Positions 22,371 through 35,934 of a DNA stretch of 64,000 nucleotides are shown here, piece after piece. The notes beneath the pieces are model-generated. The model searched no databases and was not told where the DNA came from. It was given only the letters and a program-made list of their open reading frames with translations. A program made the position numbers and the translations under genes. The DNA comes from Enoplosus armatus. Taxonomy: Eukaryota > Chordata > Actinopteri > Centrarchiformes > Enoplosidae. Positions within the stretch are counted from its first letter, which is position 1. Each line of letters begins with the position of its first letter. Where the stretch lies: assembly GCF_043641665.1 (NCBI RefSeq), contig NC_092189.1:19511333-19575332 (forward strand). Direction: 5' to 3'.

Positions 22371-25300
22371 TCAGCCTTAAAGCCCCTGAAAATGTATGTG
22401 TTTATAGTATTAAATATTTATGACTAAATAAGCAACAATGTAGAAAGAGCATACTTATTAATTATTTATGTAGAGTTTAACACTCAAAAACTCAGCTAAT
22501 GTGCTTCATCAGGACTGTGCGTGTGTGTGTTTTGATGAGATTTGATTGACAGTGGCCTGGCACCATAAGCTTGTGACATAAAACAAACATAAAACTGTCT
22601 TCAGATTTTGAAATATTGTTAAATCATAAATTTGGGCTCAGAAGTATCAACATTTTCCAGGACAGACCCACCCACCTCAAAACATTAAAAAAAAAGCTCA
22701 GACAAAAACACAAATATAGAAATCATGTCATGTCAATCAAGTCATGTGAAATCACCAGAACTGATAAAACTTTGGCAGAAAATTGTGTGTTAATATAAGA
22801 CCTCATTAGTTATAGTTTCACTTGAAATCCAGTGTGCTGGTGTAGAGTTAAAATAATATAAAACATTAACTATACTCAGAGACTGCACTGTATAGCAGTG
22901 AAGACATCAGTCCATCTGACTTCATCTTTGCCAAAAGAGCTATTGGTAAAAGCCCCCCATTTCACTATGATACTTTAAAGAGTTAGACAGAGTTTGTTTC
23001 AAATCATTATCATTTACAGTTAACAAAAACCCTGAAAAACGTCTGGAGGGAGGCAGTTTTACAAAACTCTCATAACACTGGAATTGTCCTTTAACACCTC
23101 CTATTGTACTCCAATTTGATTGTTGAACTGGAGCTGCCCAATGTATAACACACAATTATTACTTGGCTGTGGTTACCTCGATTTATATAAACCTGACAAA
23201 AGCCAGGACAAGGCAGGATTTATAGCCAAATTAATTTTCCAACACTCAGCCAGGAAATGACAATCCTGTTCCTCTAAACTCTGATTAATTTCCCTGAAGT
23301 GTGGTGAACATTTCAGTGTTGCCACTAACCCCTCGCTACCCTCTGACATCCCCCCACTGCTAAAATGAAGACCTCTTGTGTCCACCTGCCCTCGGCCTCT
23401 ACTCAGAACCAGATGTGTCGTGGCTTTGATGTGGACCAAACGTTTCGGGTCAGGGAAGGACAAAAACCCAAAACTGACTCGCATGAAGCCACAACACACG
23501 CAGTGCTTTTGGCTTTCAGCACAGGCATCATGTAAAATTGTGAAAAATGTGAATTCTTTAACTTTGTAGCCACTCCATGATCAGTCATGTGCAGGGGGGA
23601 CAGATGTTCTCCTCTGCTGGGGTTGTGGGTCTGCTCTTAGTTTCCTTCGAGCAGTGAGACCCCTCGAGGCAGACAACACTAATGTATAAAAGTTTGAGTT
23701 ATGGCCATTATTCTATACCTTCAGTTAATGTTCCTTTCAAACTTTCACTGGAGCACATTTATTCTGAATGAAACATAACCTAAACGTACATCCAGAGAGC
23801 ATCCAGAGGTTATCATTAACATACTGTATAAACATGCAAAGACACTCATCACATTATTGTACATTGTTATAAAAAAAAAGCAAATTATTAACTGTAGACT
23901 GAAATTCATGTGACTGTCATCTTCCCCCGCATATATATGTAAGTGTATTTACATTTTTTACCACTTTCTTTCACCACAGACTGCTGGATTTATTAAAAGC
24001 ACAGCAGTTTAAATTGATAGTCACCTGAATTTTTTACTCCTATCAAATGATGAGGACATTGTTCACTGCAGTTTACAGTGGAACAGTAAAAGATTTTGAT
24101 TGGCACAAATGAGAAAATGCTTCTGGTTTCAGAAAGAGAATCAGAAAATGGGGAGAAAATGCAAATGAGCTGCTTAATAGACGCCAGAATCCCTTCAGTG
24201 AACAGCATGAAACAATAACTGGTTTGGCTACAAAGTGTTTGTGCTGCAATGGTATTTTTTAATACTTATTTTCACTCTTATTATTGAATTATTGACTTGT
24301 TGCCAGTACATTATTATAATCCCCAGACTTTTCAATAAAATCTGAAAAGAATTAGTTATGTGACAACATCAATAAATTGGACGAACTCAAACCAGACTTC
24401 TAGTTGAGCAACTGATTATAATCAAGACACTCCTTTGTACATGAATGATGTAAATTTGTGCAACTAAGCAAAGTATTAAACAAAGTATGCCTACTTCTGA
24501 CAGGCAGCAGGTGACTTACAGATTTGATCAACTGTATTTTTTCAAATTTGAATGATATTGTTTAGGTCATTTTAAAATTCCAACTTCCAGTTCACTGTTT
24601 AGTCCCCTCTATGCGCGCAGGCACATACAACCTATGTAGTGCCAGTATTGCTTGCAACTTTGCACCACCTTCTCCACCTCAGTTTTTTTTATGTACAGTA
24701 GATGATCAGGGGTTATTTTTTGTAGGGCAGCAATAAAACCTGCCTAATATGACTAACCTCAGACTGTAGCTAAAGGCGAAGGCAGCATGAGAAGGTGAGT
24801 TTTCTCGTTTTCCCAAAGCTCTGTTGGAGGTAAAAGAAATCACCTAGACTAGACATGCCACTGGGCAATGCAAAGAGGGAATGAGAAATTAATGGATTAC
24901 TCAGTCAGGAAAGAGGAATCTCTTTGCTACTTTCTTGGGCTTAGAGAGTATGTCTGTGAATATGGAGCTTGAAAGAACTGCTTCAAACTAACTGTATATT
25001 TAGGGCCTTGGTTCAGGCTATTGTCCCATAATTACCTGTTGTTTGTACAAGGGATGGGCAGGTTTGGTGTGGTGCATACTTCCTGTACAAACAGGAGGAA
25101 ACTAAACAAATCCAAGGTTCACTGATGAGACATTTAAGCACTATTGAAACGTGGGTGAAATAATATCAGCCAATAATTGTTAACTTAAGTAACAATTTGG
25201 AGAGGTTTTGCTTTGATCAACAGCTTATTTAAGTCCCGCCCATCTGGGACTGAAGCATGTTTAAGTACAGTTTAATGATTTGTGTTATTTGCAGCAACTA

Positions 25301-28300
25301 ACTGGAATGCTTGAAAGAGGATTAGGGTTAACTACAATAAACCAGATTATACTGTTTATTTCTATAACGTGTTATCACTCACTTTAACAGGTGAGGGATG
25401 GGTTTTATAGGACATTGATGGAAGTGATTGGGTCTCATTAACTATATTTTTGACATCAGCTGGAAAATCATTGTACTGGCATATTTAAGGAAAAGCAAAT
25501 CTAAAATGTCCAAAGTAGCACGTGGCTTTTAAATGTAAATGGTAGTGAGATGATTTCACTGCATGGAGTAATGAAACCATGGATGAAACAGCAGTGCATG
25601 GGAAGTTCGGTTCACTAAATAACCCGGCCTGTCTGACTTTGTTCACTCAGGTTAAAGTAGAACGACGATGAGAGGACAAATTACAAACAGATTGTCTTAT
25701 TTAGTTGCTGGTTTGTTTGCTGGAATGTGTCCTTTTTGGTGAACTAGAGTGGTAACCTCTTAAAGTCACAAGTCACAAGTCATAAGCTGAAATTAAAGGC
25801 AGTTTGTTTTCTCTAGCTGGGCTTGATTAGCAAAAGAAACATTCGGCGCACATGCAACATTTATAAACTTTCGTAAGAGCATAAGTGCAGTTTACTTAGT
25901 CTCTTGTCACAGAGGCAAAAGGTCAGCAAGAGGTTGATGTTTGGAGAAGCACATTAAATGTTGGTTTACCCCTCGGAGTTATTTTTGAGACTTTATTGAC
26001 CACAGCTGGCTTCTGTATGACTAACGCTATATAAGACAGGAAGATTAAACCAGGGTTGGCAAATTATCACATTCAATAGTCGTATGGCACATTCCATTAG
26101 AACAGAAAGAGGCCTGTAGACTAAGAAGGAAGGGAGTGATGTAAATTCATCTACAAAATCTTTATTAACATAGAGATCAAGGAAAAATATAGTATCTCAC
26201 AGCAAATGTTTTAAGTTTCCCAGTGCAGCAAAGGAACACAACATCTTTGACTACTTAGCACAAAAGATATCACATTAATCCATAACTCTGTTAGTAATGT
26301 TTCTGTCGCATATTTTGTTTTAATTTTGTGTTTATAAGAAGTCAAAAACCAAGTATACTCCAGTGCAAAATCACTGCATCAGAAGCAGGGATATCCTGAC
26401 TTTTGCTTCCTTGTACAAGTCAAGATCTAAAAACAGTGGAGCCTACACTTCCCTCAATGCAACTCCATTACACTGCTCTAACAGGCTTTGCAGTACTCCC
26501 CATGACAATTAAAATGTTAAAATGTGAAATCAGTGAAGGTCCGCTTCAACCAAACCAATGTAGATGCCGAAACTCGACCTGGCTACCCGAGGCCTTCCTG
26601 TGTGGAGACTGTATGGGCTTCCTTCCTCAGTTGGAGGGCACAATTTAGGCCAGTGCCAACATTCAGTGTCAATCCAGGAAGTAGTTTGTGTACCAAAGGT
26701 AAAGTGGAAAGTAAGAGTGTGGAAGTCAAGGGAATGGAAGGACATGTAGCACATCTGACTAGACCAAAGTTCTCTCACTGACATTCAATGTTTGGTTGTT
26801 GTTTTTTTCTTTTTACCATAACCATGAGCAATATTCTTTTCTGAAGACAGGAATGTGAAATGGTTTTGAAAACAAAACAGCACATCTACCACTGTGCAAT
26901 GAAAGACAGCAAAGAAGATTCTGAAGTCTTCAGCAGGGCCTCATTACATCAACTGGCCACTAACTAATCTGTAGAAGGTTTGATTTCTCAAATAATCCTT
27001 TGTTGTCCATCTCCTTGTGTATGTGGAAGGGTTTTAATTGGTTTGTCTTACTGACCACATGCCAACACACAAGAAAGAAACACGATAAAGTCCAGGACTT
27101 ACTCATAAGAAAGGTAATAAGAAAACACAGACAAATCTTTATATCTGCTACACTGAATGGAGAACGAAAGAATGAACAACGTTTCGCAAAGTCAAAGATT
27201 TCACTGTGTCGTCCTCTGCATTTCCCCACAGCCATGTGTCACATCTCCCACAGCGTGGTCCACTCATCATCAGCAGTAATTTGATTTTGTCGTTGACGAT
27301 GACAATGATGGAGATGGCGATAATCCCCACTATGCATTCACAGTGGAATATTTCCCAGTAGCCTCTATTGATCGGTACTGTTATTTGCCATGAGGATCAG
27401 TGTGATAATTAAAAACTAAACACATTTAGCATCTGACTTCCAAGCTTTTATTACCTCTGATAGTTCAGCAGCAAAAAGAAAAGGTCATATTGAGGGATTG
27501 AGCACAGGATGGCCGATGGGTTTGACAGGTCCAGGTTTGTTTTGGATATGATGGATTATAATTTATTGTATAAAGACAGATTAGTTGGTGATGATGTCTT
27601 TACTGCAGACATCTTCTGAAGTTCTGAAAAATTGTGTTAGGAGCTTCATTGTGTTTGAGATTATTTTGAGAAAGTGACAATTATAAGGAAGAAAAAGACT
27701 GATGACGACATGCATCATAGTAGTGCACTTTAGAGTCCATATCAACTCTAGGATCCGGTCTAAGAGTGTAGAGTGCACACATCCAAATGTCAATGTTACC
27801 TATGTGTTCATGTGCTGCACTGCTAACTTACCATTCTGTCCAAAACACAACGACAGTATATTTAACTGGTCCTATGGCACGTTCAGTGGTCTTGCAGTGA
27901 ACCAGGTTTAAACAGCAGTACAAAGACACAAATGCAGCACATAAAATCAATAAATCACGTCTGTCAGTCAACAGGTCTAATAAGATCATAGCGTCCAACA
28001 TACCGAGGCTCTAACAAGTGATAATACGGTCCATATGGCTGGAAGATCAGAACCAGTTTTCTTTTTCAGTACACCGTCTGCATGCGCTACAAAAATATAC
28101 TTCTTAACAAGCCATTTAATCTTGTTCAGTCTTAAAATCTAAACGTAGAATTATGTCGACTCTGTGCTCATGAATGTCAGCAGCTTTGTACAGAAACAGG
28201 AGTCATCTACCTTTTCCAGGTTGAGGCCTGCATGGAGGTTGATGTTGGGGGGTGCTCAGCTAAGGATCGAGTGGGCTAAGACAAATGGCTTCTCTCGCTG

Positions 28301-28797
28301 CTATTTGGCAGCTGGGGCCCTCAATGGCTCCCTGAAGACGCAACACTAAAGAACCACAATAAGGTGGCAGGGGCTCTCTGCAGTCCAATAGCACTGAACA
28401 TGATAGAAAAGTCCTTAATCTGAAATCACAGCTGTCTAGGTCTTGTTACTGGGGACACAACAAGGGTCCAATAGCTCCCAGAGGTCACGGCATGATGCCG
28501 GAGACATCGGTAAGTTTCATGAGAATACTTTATCACTTTGTCTTCCAAAGGGAAAAAAACTGGGCCAGCAGACCATCTTCTATCAATAAAACCCCAGACA
28601 CTGAAGCAGCTGTTAAACAAAACAATTTGTTTCTGCTGTCATATGATAGACATTTACGAAGTTATCTGGTAGTGTAGAATCCTAAATCAGGCCAGAGAAA
28701 GTTTTGCAATTAATTGTTCCCTTAGTTCATACTGCCATAATAGCGCCTGTTTGCAAAGTAAATCATAAATATACTGTAATGGCAGGGATGCAAAAGC
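22371..28797. other. Long gene-free AT-rich region with weak repeat relics
   Basis: About 6.4 kb without a supported gene. A possible MITE relic lies at about 22940-23095 (minus-strand end AAAGGACAATTCCAGTG), with no clear partner end. A triple 7-bp AGTCACA repeat lies at about 25765-25788. Open frames reach at most 108 codons and have no signatures. I see no CNE-like block of note, in contrast to the flanks. Confidence 0.5.
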
Positions 28798-28965
28798 CAT
28801 GCTAGCTGTTTCCCCCTGCTTCCAGTCTTTATGCTAAGCTAAGCTAACGTGCTGCTGGCTGCAGCTTCATATTTAATAGACAGATATGAGAGTGGTATCG
28901 ATCTTCTTGTGTAACTCTTCACCAGAAGGCGAATGAGAATATTTCCCAAAATGCCGAACTATTGC
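28798..28965 (-). mobile_element. Half copy of a percomorph non-autonomous repeat (GCTTAGCATAAAGAC family)
   Basis: The minus strand reads from a terminus resembling GCATTTTGGGAAATATTC to the GTTAGCTTAGCTTAGCATAAAGACTGG core and the GGAAACAGCTAGC segment. This is the order I associate with a repeat family abundant in perch-like fishes. It corresponds to one half of the fuller copy at 55353-55699. No coding capacity. Confidence 0.7.
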
Positions 28966-28999
28966 TTTTACAAGCGCCACTTTATTGTTTTACAGATAA

Positions 29000-29660
29000 A
29001 AAAAGAGCCACCTCACCACTGAGCACCCCAAGAGCATACAGTGTGCTGCAGTCTAACACAACCGACGAAAGCATTTTATCTCTCCAATAAATTAACAGCG
29101 TGGCCATAGGCTCTCACCAGGAGCAAACACAAGCACTCCCCTGGGGAAGGCAATTTAAAGGGAGAGAGGAGGGGGACAGTGCATCAGGCCACCGCTTGGA
29201 CGGATCAAATCGACCTTAAAGACAATCCAGTACGAGATGCAGCAGAAATTGATGGCCATGTGTCAATGAGATGGAGACAATGAGGGCGAAAGGTAAATGT
29301 CCCTGGGTAGATGTTTGTGCATGTGTATGGCTGAAGTTTACATTGGGCCTCTCACTGTGTGTGCATAAATCATGAATATCCTCGCAGCCACCACTGTTTA
29401 AGGCCCCTTTGGAGCAATTTCACCTATTTTATTAAGCAGTAACAATTTATAAATTTCAGTGGAAGTGGATATATGGCATGCCTTTGGAATAGATCCTTTC
29501 ATACGTAACCGAATCAGATGATGGATGTGGCATTACTAATCAAATTCATTGTGGTAGCCACTTGGGAATTTGGCAGAATGAAAACAAGGCTTGCGTGTTT
29601 ATCAAATGTAACACAATGACAATTATATTACATAATCTTAAATTATAAATTATTTCTGTG
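29000..29660. promoter_or_regulatory. CNE-like block
   Basis: Non-repetitive sequence. The section 29360-29620 is rich in AT words typical of homeodomain and SOX sites, such as CATAAATCATGAATAT. No open frame of note. Conservation was not tested. Confidence 0.35.
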
Positions 29661-30084
29661 AACTCAAATAATAATTCATACAAGGGTGCGCCATTTGAAA
29701 CACCGTAGACTTTGTCTTTAGCTCAGAGGAAAGTAAATCAAAGGAGCCATATCAACATGAATGATTGAGGATAAAATCACTAGGCCATAACATGGACACA
29801 ACCTCCATTGAGACACATCCATCTATCTCTCTCATCACTTCATTTTAATACATTTAATATTTTAGCTAGAGTCTGACTGACCCAACGTGGTACACAAAAA
29901 TAGCACATGTTGACATTTCATTGGTCAGAGTTCTTTTCTATGCCATATTTCATAATTAACCTCTTGTTTCATTCTATTTTTGGGGGGAGAAAATGCTCAA
30001 AATAATCAAACATATTCCAACATCTGAATTGAACTAATGCAAAATGTAAAATATGTAAATACATAAACTGAGAGATCGCATTGA

Positions 30085-30690
30085 CAAGGATATCCCCTGC
30101 TGCATTTTTTACCTCAGCTGACTTGTTTGACAAACTGGTCAGTTAGGAGGTCTCCCATTTGAATAAGCAAAGCCCTGCTGTAATTGGGGTGCACATATTT
30201 TGAACAAAAACACGAGAAGACGAATCACTACAAACCTCATTCATCCAGCCAGACGACGGCGGAAATCAACCTGATTCCCAGATGTGTCGCCCCCGCACCC
30301 CAACCCCCACTCCCAGTTATTCCTGTAACCTCCGAGACTATAAGGAAATGAAAAAGGATTAGTGGGACTCTGAATCAACGAAATGACTTTAAATGACTTC
30401 TTCGGATAGCCACAGGCCAGGCGCGCAGCATGTTTAAGTTGACATTTCAATTGTACAAGTAATTTGCATTCTATTTGACTCTAAATGACACCTCCATATT
30501 AAGGATTCCAACAGCAGTTTTTGATTTCCTCAGTTCAAAGATGAGCCTAAGAAACGTGGCTTAATCAAGATATGTACGACTCCTGTCAATCTCTGACCAA
30601 AAAAAACCTCTAACAAGGTGAGGTCTTAACTTCAATCAAATTCTTAACGTGTCCACTCATGACACAAAGCAAATCTTCAACCGTTGCACC
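30085..30690. promoter_or_regulatory. CNE-like block
   Basis: Balanced non-repetitive sequence with scattered CpG (30205-30300). The 69-codon minus-strand frame at 30241-30450 has no protein signature. Confidence 0.3.
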
Positions 30691-30760
30691 ACACCTTATT
30701 AAATAGAGCATCACTAACTGAACACATGTTTCTGTAATATGGCAATCTGGTGAAAATTAG

Positions 30761-30784
30761 AAAAAAAAAGGGGGGGGGGGGGGG
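30761..30784 (+). repeat. A9-G15 homopolymer pair
   Basis: Nine A followed by 15 G. A length-unstable site. Confidence 0.95.
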
Positions 30785-30789
30785 TGCTT

Positions 30790-33585
30790 TGAGGTTATCA
30801 CATGAAGCTGCAGATAGTGAGGTTTAAATCTGGTGAGATCCTGTTGCTAAGATACTTGATAATGTCACTGAAACAAGCCTATAATTCTAATTGGTTGGAG
30901 TCCGTGCATGTCCTCACATATTTTGTCAACGACGTCTTTTATGTTGAGTATGGTTGTATTGTTTTCTACATTATGTCCTGCATAAAGCTAAATAAAACAT
31001 TCTATAATGGCAATTAACTACATTTTCATGCTGGATATTTGTGTTTTATTTAGTTTAAGAATCAGCTACAACACAACAAATCTACAGGTGTGTAAATCCA
31101 GTTATATAATCTAATACTGACTCTTAAAATCCTTCTTGTATTTTCAGAATAGGTGGGGAAACGTGTGAAAGGTTCATACTATTTCATTTGTTTCTATAGC
31201 AAATCCACCTGTTTCAATCATTTTCATAATTCAGTCGATATCAGTGGCCTGATCTGTCTGAACACAAGGGAAATTACCTCACTTTCTCTTTTCATTCAAG
31301 AAAAATAAGATTTTAAGACACAGTACTTGTTTCTACCAAGCAGTCTAAGCACCTAGTCTGTTATTGCCAACAGTAAGCAGTAAGGAGAAAAATCCTTCTT
31401 AATGCGTAAAGACAGAACACGATTTCCTAGACTATTAAACTGAAGCAATTTGGGAAGTTAGAGGAACACACTGTAGCTGGGTGTTGTGTTTGAGGCAAGC
31501 ACTGCTGTGGTAATCCTCCACTAGAACAAAATAAAGCAGAAGACATATGAAATAATATAGTTATCAGTTGCTGCAAGATGTGTTTGCTGCTATGTGTAAA
31601 TGAAGGACTTGTAGAGCCATATTTCAAATCCAGTGCATTTCTTTGGTTAAAGTACAGTTCAGTTTGACACAATACACTTAATATTTACAGTTACAGTTAA
31701 TATTTGCACATAACTGTTGTCAAAGTTTTGAATACAATAAGATCATATTCAGTCAATTCAGTAGAAATCCAAAGAAAGCTTCAGAGATAAATCTTTCCAT
31801 AACAACTAATTGCTGAACCCATTGTTGTAGATTTATGTAGGTTGGTAAAGAACATGAGACTTCTATGTATGTATTTCAAAATTAAAACATCTAATCATTA
31901 GACATTAGAGGAACATTTGACACAAAGATACCTGATGTTTGTTATTTAAGAGAAAAAGAGTGTGGATTTCAATGAAGTGTCTTTGCACTATCACAGTCCT
32001 ACTGGCCTACTGTGGCTGTATTCACACCTCGTATTGTTTGATCTTCTGGTGAGAAAAGATGCCAAGGCCACTTCCCACCTGTGTGAAGCAACAGCACAGA
32101 GACCTACAATCATCCCATCATAATCTGTCTGGCATCCTGCTCTTCCATCAAACACTAGTTCTTCTTAACAACATTTACTACAGATATACTTCACTATACA
32201 ACGCCTCATTCTAAATTTAGAAATGATGATTATGCACCCCAGATAATAACAGTATGGCAGGAGTATACTTATCCTCAAGCACTATTTTTTTCTCTCTTTT
32301 ATAGAACTCAGTACTCAGTTGTCACCTTTCTATCTATTTTCTCAAGGTCAGAACATGATGGGTGGATGGCCAGACGCGAGACAGAGGTAATGAGTTTGGA
32401 ATGGCATTTAGAGGAGTGAGAGGCTCGGGACTCACACCTGACTCATCACACTATGGATTCAGAAAGAATAGACAGTGTTAATGAAAATATATGGCTCCAT
32501 CCTTGGTTCAGACTGACAAAAAGATCTGCTGTTGGAGGCAAAATTCTTAGCTAAAAAAGAAGGTACAACAATTTTATCTCATATTAATCATTAAATTCTC
32601 ATGTTTCTTGACATAAGTGACACACTTGCATCTGGGGTGATGCGCATTTAGAAAAAAAAGTATTTGCAGTTTTACGGTAGCATTACTGTGCTGACTAGTT
32701 TGTGAAATAATAGGAATTTAGCTGGTTATGATTAAGTCAGAAGAACAACTGCATTCACCATTCAAGAGTTTGTGTATTTCATCTGGCTAACATGCTATAA
32801 GAGTACTCCGGCTGCTTTGGCTAGCATCAGACGAACATTCTTTAGCAGCCTAGATATGCTGTTTTTCATGGCTTTATTCATTATATTATCATTATATGTC
32901 TATTTAGCAATTAGCTAGCACAATGTTTGCTCTTTGTTAATCATGTTTTCAAGTGAAATGTGAAGTGAAAAGTTGTCATACAGTACCTGAAAGACAAAAT
33001 TGTCAGTGCCCGCCAATGCATAACCTTTCCAAAAACAACTCATGTTAGTGTTTTCTGATCTACCCCCTATGGTCCAGATGTGGTTACATTTAGGCAACCA
33101 AAAGTAAATGGTTGGCTAGTTAAGTATTGGAAAAGCAATGTTGACTTTTGAAAGACAGGATGCAAACTGTGGTCCACTGTGACAAATTCACAGACTTTGT
33201 GTATCCAACCATCCACCCACATAGAGAGAATAGTCATTATTTAAAAGAGGTCCCTTGTAAGTAAAATGTGAACAAAGGTTATAAGCTTTCAGCGCATGAG
33301 CTCGAGTTTGCTTGTGGTATTTACCACTTTGTCAGCTGTTCGAGTGCAACGTTCTGGAGGTAAATTAAAAAAATGTTCAGACTTTATAAGTTGATGAGAA
33401 TGGCCTGGATGTGACATTGTTTTGGTCTCAGTGAGGCTCAGTGCAGGAACACAGAAAATTACATTATAGTAAGTGATTGTCTCATTTGGGAAAGAGAAAC
33501 AGGTTCAGCCTGCAAAAACAACGCATCATATCAACAAAGCACTTTTGTCCCTTTTATGCATTCTACGCCAGTGTTAGCTCTTGTA
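30790..33585. other. Gene-free AT-rich stretch
   Basis: No gene or repeat recognised over 2.8 kb. Open frames are at most 81 codons and unsupported. Confidence 0.5.
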
Positions 33586-33589
33586 AATG

Positions 33590-33905
33590 TCCCCTCATAC
33601 CCCAGGGCATATATCTGCTCTCACAGGCCAGAGCAAGCAGAGAAACAATCATGTTTAGGCCATCCATGAATGACAGATACTTTTCAATTGTCCTGTCAGC
33701 AGCACAGGAGAGACCAATAGAAATGTTTTTCCAAGCCTTTTACTGCTCTCAAATCTCTACGCCGCTCTGCCATGAGGGGAGAAAATGCTTGTTTACCCAG
33801 AAACCAACGGGCCTCGCTGATTGCCATCCCAACGGTAATGGCCAAGGATGAGGCAGATCAATAGCCATCTGCACCCATTCCTAAAGCAATAACATTCAAT
33901 AGGAA
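33590..33905. promoter_or_regulatory. CNE-like block with paired MEIS words
   Basis: Balanced sequence carrying TGACAGATA at 33671-33679 and the inverted word CTGTCA at 33693-33698, both MEIS-type. A 124-codon + frame (33477-33851) covers it but has no domain, and its upstream part is ordinary AT-rich DNA. Confidence 0.35.
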
Positions 33906-34983
33906 AACCCATTTACTTTTACTTACCTTTGCTTTATATTGTTTTACCATAAGGACAGCCAGTTCTGATGAAGATGAGATTTGACTGGACGGGCAGTTGT
34001 GGTTATGGATCTTTTACTACTGTATGTTTTGTTTTTTGTTTTTTTAGTGAAATGTGGGTAACAATAACAGAGACAAACAGACAAAAAAGGTTGAGCTGGT
34101 GAACTGGTAACTAAATTGATCACAAATGGTCTTATCAAGAACCCATCATCTCTACTTGTTTGTGTGATAGATATTTCTTGTTTACTCATTTGACCTTGAA
34201 GTATGGACACTGATCGAGAGCAAGGGCTTTAGTGTTACAGCCAAGCAATGATTGCTGCCATATAAGGATAATACCAATTTATGGCCCCAGGAACATATAA
34301 AACCACTCAGAAAAAAATATCTTCATTGTGATAATGACTATCTTTCTTTTCTTTTTTTTGTTTCTTATAAAATTAGTTAAAAGTTATCTCTGACCACAAA
34401 CAAATATAGTATCGGTTAAATGCTACATTCGTGTGTGTCCGTGTGTGCCAGCACATGCATGTGCGTGCACTCACTTGGTGAAAACAGGAAGTTTAATAAG
34501 AGTTTGTGTGTTCTGCTGAACTTGCCTTAGAGCCAGTTCACAAATCCTCCCGCAGTCGGAACAGCCAGCTCTCCCAGGTGAACCACTCTCAGATCAAATT
34601 ATCTCCCGGTCTCTCAGATAGAGAAGAAAAGGATAAAAAGTTGCTTTATTTGTTGAAAACACTTTTCTTCACCCTATCATTCAATATTCACTTCAATATT
34701 GCACTTCACCCCCATATTGAACCCTTGCCTTCCACCCTTTTTGTCTCGCCAGTGTTCTTCCTGATGCAAGGTGAATTACGTTTCTGTATCTTTTCCATTC
34801 TGTGGCTGTTGTTTGACTCGATCTACCAAACTAAACACCCGTTTTGGCTGCCCTCTGTATAACCTTGCATCTAACTCCAAAGACTTCCCCGAATCCTTAG
34901 CAAAGCTTCTGGGAATGATATTTCTTTACTTTGGCACACCGCTGACCTGCTGTAGATATTTCTTTTCTTTTTTTTTTTCTCAG
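33906..34983. other. Gene-free stretch upstream of candidate exon
   Basis: Contains no recognised repeat. The + frame at 34506-34862 (118 codons) lacks motifs. The 3' end is a polypyrimidine tract leading to the acceptor at 34982-34983. Confidence 0.45.
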
Positions 34984-35245
34984 ATGGCGTTATCACACTC
35001 AATGTGCACTACTGTGGACAATTTGTCAGACTAGTGTTGTCACTGGTGTGTCAGTATGAGACAGTTTTGCCTCTGTGAGGATGCTGCATCTTTGATATAT
35101 ACTGCATAAATTATATTCTGTCCACCGAGTCAAAACTAGTTTTTGTACTTTGTCTGTCTGGACATTTGCTTAGGGAACATATTTCAACTGTTCTTGTTTG
35201 TCCAAGAAGCAAACGTTCAATAAACCTCACATGACATATAGTGAA
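34984..35245 (+). other. Candidate 3'-terminal exon with poly(A) signal
   Basis: A branch-point-like CTGAC at 34942-34946, a long T/C tract and CAG at 34981-34983 make a good splice acceptor. The downstream sequence reads open for about 30 codons in one phase (34986-35078, ending in TGA) and shorter in the others. An AATAAA follows at 35219-35224, so cleavage would fall near 35240-35250. Together this fits the last exon of a + strand transcript, coding or noncoding. I do not recognise the short translation, and no donor-bearing upstream exon could be paired with it. Confidence 0.25.
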
Positions 35246-35671
35246 AAATATTACAGTGAAAATCGATGGTGAGTAGGTTGTAGCCATAAAATGTTATTTA
35301 GGATATAGGATCTAGGTTCCTATATCTTTCCAAGTATGTCACCAACATAATCCTGCATTATATGAGTACGAGGGCACAGTATTTATTGAAATTATAATAT
35401 TATACAATTTAATGGAAACTGTAATAGTTCATGGGTCAGGTGGACTGAGTTGCTGAGTCTGTGTTTTTAGCTCAGCAATTAACATAGAAAAAGTGGGAAT
35501 AAAGAGATGATGTGGCGTTTCTGAAGTTTAGAGGTCACATTTAACCAACTGCAGTATGTATTACCTGGTTTATAAGCAGTGTTAAAACTCAGGACATATT
35601 ATTCAGTTTTATGAGTGAAGATGATTTAAATATTATAACTGATCACCAATGCATGCTGCTATAGTTTACAA
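35246..35671. other. AT-rich spacer
   Basis: No feature recognised. Confidence 0.5.
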
Positions 35672-35709
35672 TATGAACCAAGCACACAGTGTGGTGTGCT
35701 TGGTTCATA
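35672..35709. repeat. Perfect 16-bp stem-loop
   Basis: TATGAACCAAGCACAC (35672-35687) and its exact reverse complement GTGTGCTTGGTTCATA (35694-35709) flank the 6-nt loop AGTGTG. The arms are fully matched, unlike the usual decay of old repeats. No T-run follows to suggest a Pol III terminator. It is too short for a typical pre-miRNA. Confidence 0.9.
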
Positions 35710-35934
35710 GGAGGTGTGCCAACTGTTGAATCCTGCTCCTCTTAAAATAGTTTGCTATGCAAGAACCAATCCATTTGGCTAATTGCTTGGCGAAGCTATG
35801 CCAGGAAGTGATATTAAGTGTCAACCATATCTTTCAAGTATGAAATACTGTGTTGAGATTTATTTCCTTTCAACCTTAAATCACTATGTTTGATGAGGAA
35901 AGAATATCCACTAATTACCTGTACAAAGCACTGA

